In this document: piece after piece, positions 63,356 through 64,000 of the stretch
How positions within the stretch are numbered: position 1 is the stretch's first letter
Layout: every line of letters starts with the position of its first letter
Assembly (NCBI GenBank): GCA_027257055.1
Contig: JAPVLO010000881.1
Coordinates: forward strand, 186,001 to 250,000
Source of the DNA: Cephalopachus bancanus
Taxonomy: Eukaryota; Chordata; Mammalia; Primates; Tarsiidae
DNA length: 64,000 nt
Direction: 5' to 3'
Made by a program: the position numbers and the translations under genes
Notes under the pieces: generated by a model
What the model saw: the letters and a program-made list of their open reading frames with translations, nothing else
What the model was told of the DNA's origin: nothing
Database searches by the model: none

Positions 63356-64000
63356 CTTACATCTTTTTAACATGCTATGTAGCAAAACAGAAACTATATA
63401 CGAGCACCTTTGTATATAGTAAATGGTATTCTTGAAGAAATGCACTCGAACAATTGCTTGAGCTATAAATGATCACTATTTCTGCCTGAAAAAATGACCG
63501 ACTGAATGTAATCAGCCTTGACGGAGTATTTGGCAGATATTTTCTCAACAATGGACAAGGGAGCCTATTACTTCAAAGAAAACAATGTTGCCAATGACGA
63601 AGATTTCAGTATACAAGCAAAACTATGAATTCTGGTAAACTGGTATCAGCTGCCCCAAGCTTGACAGCTTCTCAATACTAAAAAAAGTGCTTGATAAGGT
63701 CAACAGTGATATTAATAAATGTGATTTTGGGGGGAGATATTGTGAAATGTGCCAATATTTAGTAAATCTGCATAACTTAGTGAGCTAATATTTTCCAAGT
63801 CACCAACTGCATGTAGTTACAAAATCACGCATAAAAGAGGATTCACTCAAGGCACAAGATAAATCTGCAGATTTGGACACAGCTGTGTGACGAGGTCACC
63901 CACATCTGGACTGAAATTGCAACTAACCTTTAAAAGAAACAACCACTCGTGGAATTTCATTGTCCCATATCAAAGCATACCCACAGGCCTCTAAAGGATA
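63356..64000. other. SIN3A intron, unassigned
   Basis: A/T-rich, no recognised repeat and no exon that fits the phase of the next SIN3A exon. Confidence 0.4.

Noticed and set aside
63929..64000. Exon-like minus-strand stretch ending TTTTAAAG|GTTAGT
   Set aside because: A TAA stop falls in the frame needed to join the next SIN3A exon at 62098, and I do not recognise the peptide as SIN3A.

Overview
This is a 64 kb window of primate nuclear DNA. Four protein-coding genes lie in the order and orientation of human 15q24.2: COMMD4 (+), NEIL1 (+), MAN2C1 (-) and the 3' end of SIN3A (-). About a third of the window is dimeric 7SL-derived Alu sequence, so the organism is a primate. Most young copies are neither the anthropoid AluY/AluS types nor the lemur/galago types as I know them. 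They are a distinct family with marks such as GGTGGCTCAGCCTG, CGGGTTCGAGACCCGCC, AACTTGGCGAGACC and a GAGACTCCAACTC 3' end. A non-anthropoid haplorhine, i.e. a tarsier, is my best inference; it rests on memory of Alu families and was not tested by a search.

Layout. Positions 1-26.4 kb are gene-poor, apart from a possible Ser/Thr/Pro-rich, SEA-domain-like coding remnant on the minus strand at 2.1-3.7 kb. The rest of that arm holds a 125-bp minisatellite (6.0-6.3 kb), old L1 pieces, two old retroviral LTRs, dozens of Alus (a long run of them on the minus strand at 15-25 kb) and an RPSA processed pseudogene at 23.5-24.5 kb. COMMD4 occupies 26.6-30.98 kb. From 31 to 38 kb an old L1/HAL1-type element has been broken up by about a dozen Alus, with a MaLR LTR beside it. 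A CpG island at 38.2-39.3 kb probably holds the NEIL1 promoter and its non-coding first exon. NEIL1 coding exons run 40.57-44.69 kb, and one intron carries the antisense hairpin orthologous to human mir-631. NEIL1 and MAN2C1 converge, with about 0.45 kb between their poly(A) signals. MAN2C1 (26 coding exons) runs leftward from 56.58 to 45.42 kb. The last two coding exons and the 3'UTR of SIN3A fill 58.7-62.1 kb.

The genes share no pathway that the sequence reveals: COMMD4 is a Commander/NF-kB-related COMM protein, NEIL1 a base-excision-repair glycosylase, MAN2C1 a cytosolic alpha-mannosidase and SIN3A a corepressor scaffold. Summed exon lengths give 199 residues for COMMD4 and about 1042 for MAN2C1 only if one missing base is allowed in each (COMMD4 exon 7, MAN2C1 exon 2). 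NEIL1 comes out at exactly 390 residues. Several Alus also hold G/C-run patches that look like poor consensus sequence, so the two frameshifts are more likely assembly errors than gene loss.

No prokaryote-style system, CRISPR array or intact virus was seen. The most rewarding items are the lineage-specific Alu family with rebuilt Pol III boxes, the SEA-like remnant, the mir-631 orthologue with a seed change, a local 0.6-kb two-Alu duplication, a stray copy of COMMD4 promoter-proximal DNA inside an Alu cluster, and a stray copy of a MAN2C1 splice-site region upstream of that gene.
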